Below, one piece after another: positions 5,913-6,059 of a stretch of DNA of 6,059 bases; position 1 is the first letter of the stretch, and each line of letters begins with the position of its first letter. The notes under the pieces are model-generated. The model was not told the origin of the DNA, ran no database searches, and was given only the letters and a program-made list of their open reading frames with translations. Origin of the DNA: Methanocorpusculum sp. (lineage in GTDB: Archaea; Halobacteriota; Methanomicrobia; Methanomicrobiales; Methanocorpusculaceae); contig DALTVZ010000006.1 in assembly GCA_029987315.1 (NCBI GenBank), positions 1 through 6,059 on the forward strand, written 5' to 3'. The position numbers and the translations under genes were made by a program.

Positions 5913-6059
5913 TTAGAACCGGTTCCTTGGGGTCCGGTGTTTTGGAAGGCATTCCTGACAGTAGACTGGTCTACCTTCTGTTGGCTTGAACGGAACCTCA
6001 CATTCTTTTCCACAGTCTGAGCAGACTGTTTTGGTCATTTCGCGTGGGCCGTCATTAAA
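5913..6059 (-). CDS. Small CxxC-x17-CxxC zinc-ribbon protein, C-terminal part (cut by window edge)
   Basis: From the window edge the minus strand is open for 48 codons to TAA at 5915-5913. The visible protein reads FNDGPREMTKTVCSDC, then GKECEVPFKPTEGRPVYC, then QECLPKHRTPRNRF. Two CxxC pairs (CSDC at visible residues 13-16 and CQEC at 34-37) are separated by exactly 17 residues, the spacing that defines the CxxC-x17-CxxC domain seen in many methanogens, with the typical PFKP...RPVYC...C..KHR surround. The four cysteines should bind one zinc ion. Its cellular role is not established; nucleic-acid binding is only a guess from the basic tail. The ATG at 6038 could start a 41-residue form, but homologous proteins I know of carry a glycine-rich N-terminal stretch like the GPRE seen before it, so the real start is probably beyond the edge. 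Confidence 0.82.
   Translation of the reverse strand, partial: FNDGPREMTKTVCSDCGKECEVPFKPTEGRPVYCQECLPKHRTPRNRF

Noticed and set aside
5763..6020. Plus-strand open frame of 85 codons starting MMKMTDKVSF
   Set aside because: It runs antisense over the terminator hairpin and the CxxC-x17-CxxC gene, which has a clear family pattern. Its protein resembles no family I know, and it has no ribosome site.
1..6059. Search for CRISPR arrays, tRNA or rRNA genes and insertion sequences
   Set aside because: No spaced direct repeats, no cloverleaf-like sequence with TTCGA-type loops and no transposase-like frame was seen by eye; almost all of the window is occupied by ordinary genes.

Overview
The window most likely comes from a methanogenic euryarchaeon of the Methanomicrobiales type; a Methanocorpusculum-like genome is my best guess. 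This is inference from gene content and signals, not a database match. The pointers are an F420-dependent NADP reductase (NpdG), a small CxxC-x17-CxxC zinc-ribbon protein of a kind common in methanogens, a MacB-like ABC system whose partner is an S-layer-type (COG1361-like) surface protein instead of MacA, TATA-box promoters about 25-40 bases upstream of genes, and Shine-Dalgarno sites matching the GGAGGTGA core.

Layout. At the left edge, on the minus strand, is the first part of a TetR/AcrR-family regulator (1-139). Upstream of it on the same strand is npdG (195-899). A 258-base divergent intergenic region (900-1157) holds a TATA-like element for each direction and a palindrome. Three tightly packed plus-strand genes follow: a signal-peptide, Ig-like, C-terminally anchored surface protein (1158-2333), an ABC ATPase (2337-3017) and a MacB/FtsX-type permease (3010-4251). 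They almost certainly form one operon and one membrane complex. A 64-base convergent gap (4252-4315) with T-tracts for both strands separates them from a minus-strand pair: peptide deformylase (def, 5247-5735) followed, after one base, by methionyl-tRNA formyltransferase (fmt, 4316-5245). At the right edge, also on the minus strand, is the C-terminal part of the CxxC-x17-CxxC protein (5913-6059), with a terminator-like hairpin after it.

The most interesting point is the def-fmt pair. Archaea start translation with unformylated methionine, and both genes are bacterial hallmarks, usually adjacent in this order in bacteria. Here both proteins keep all recognisable catalytic motifs, are full length and are translationally linked, so a working formylation/deformylation cycle, or some repurposing of it, is plausible in this archaeon. 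The formyl donor is an open question, because methanogens mainly use tetrahydromethanopterin. I cannot tell from the sequence alone whether this has already been described.
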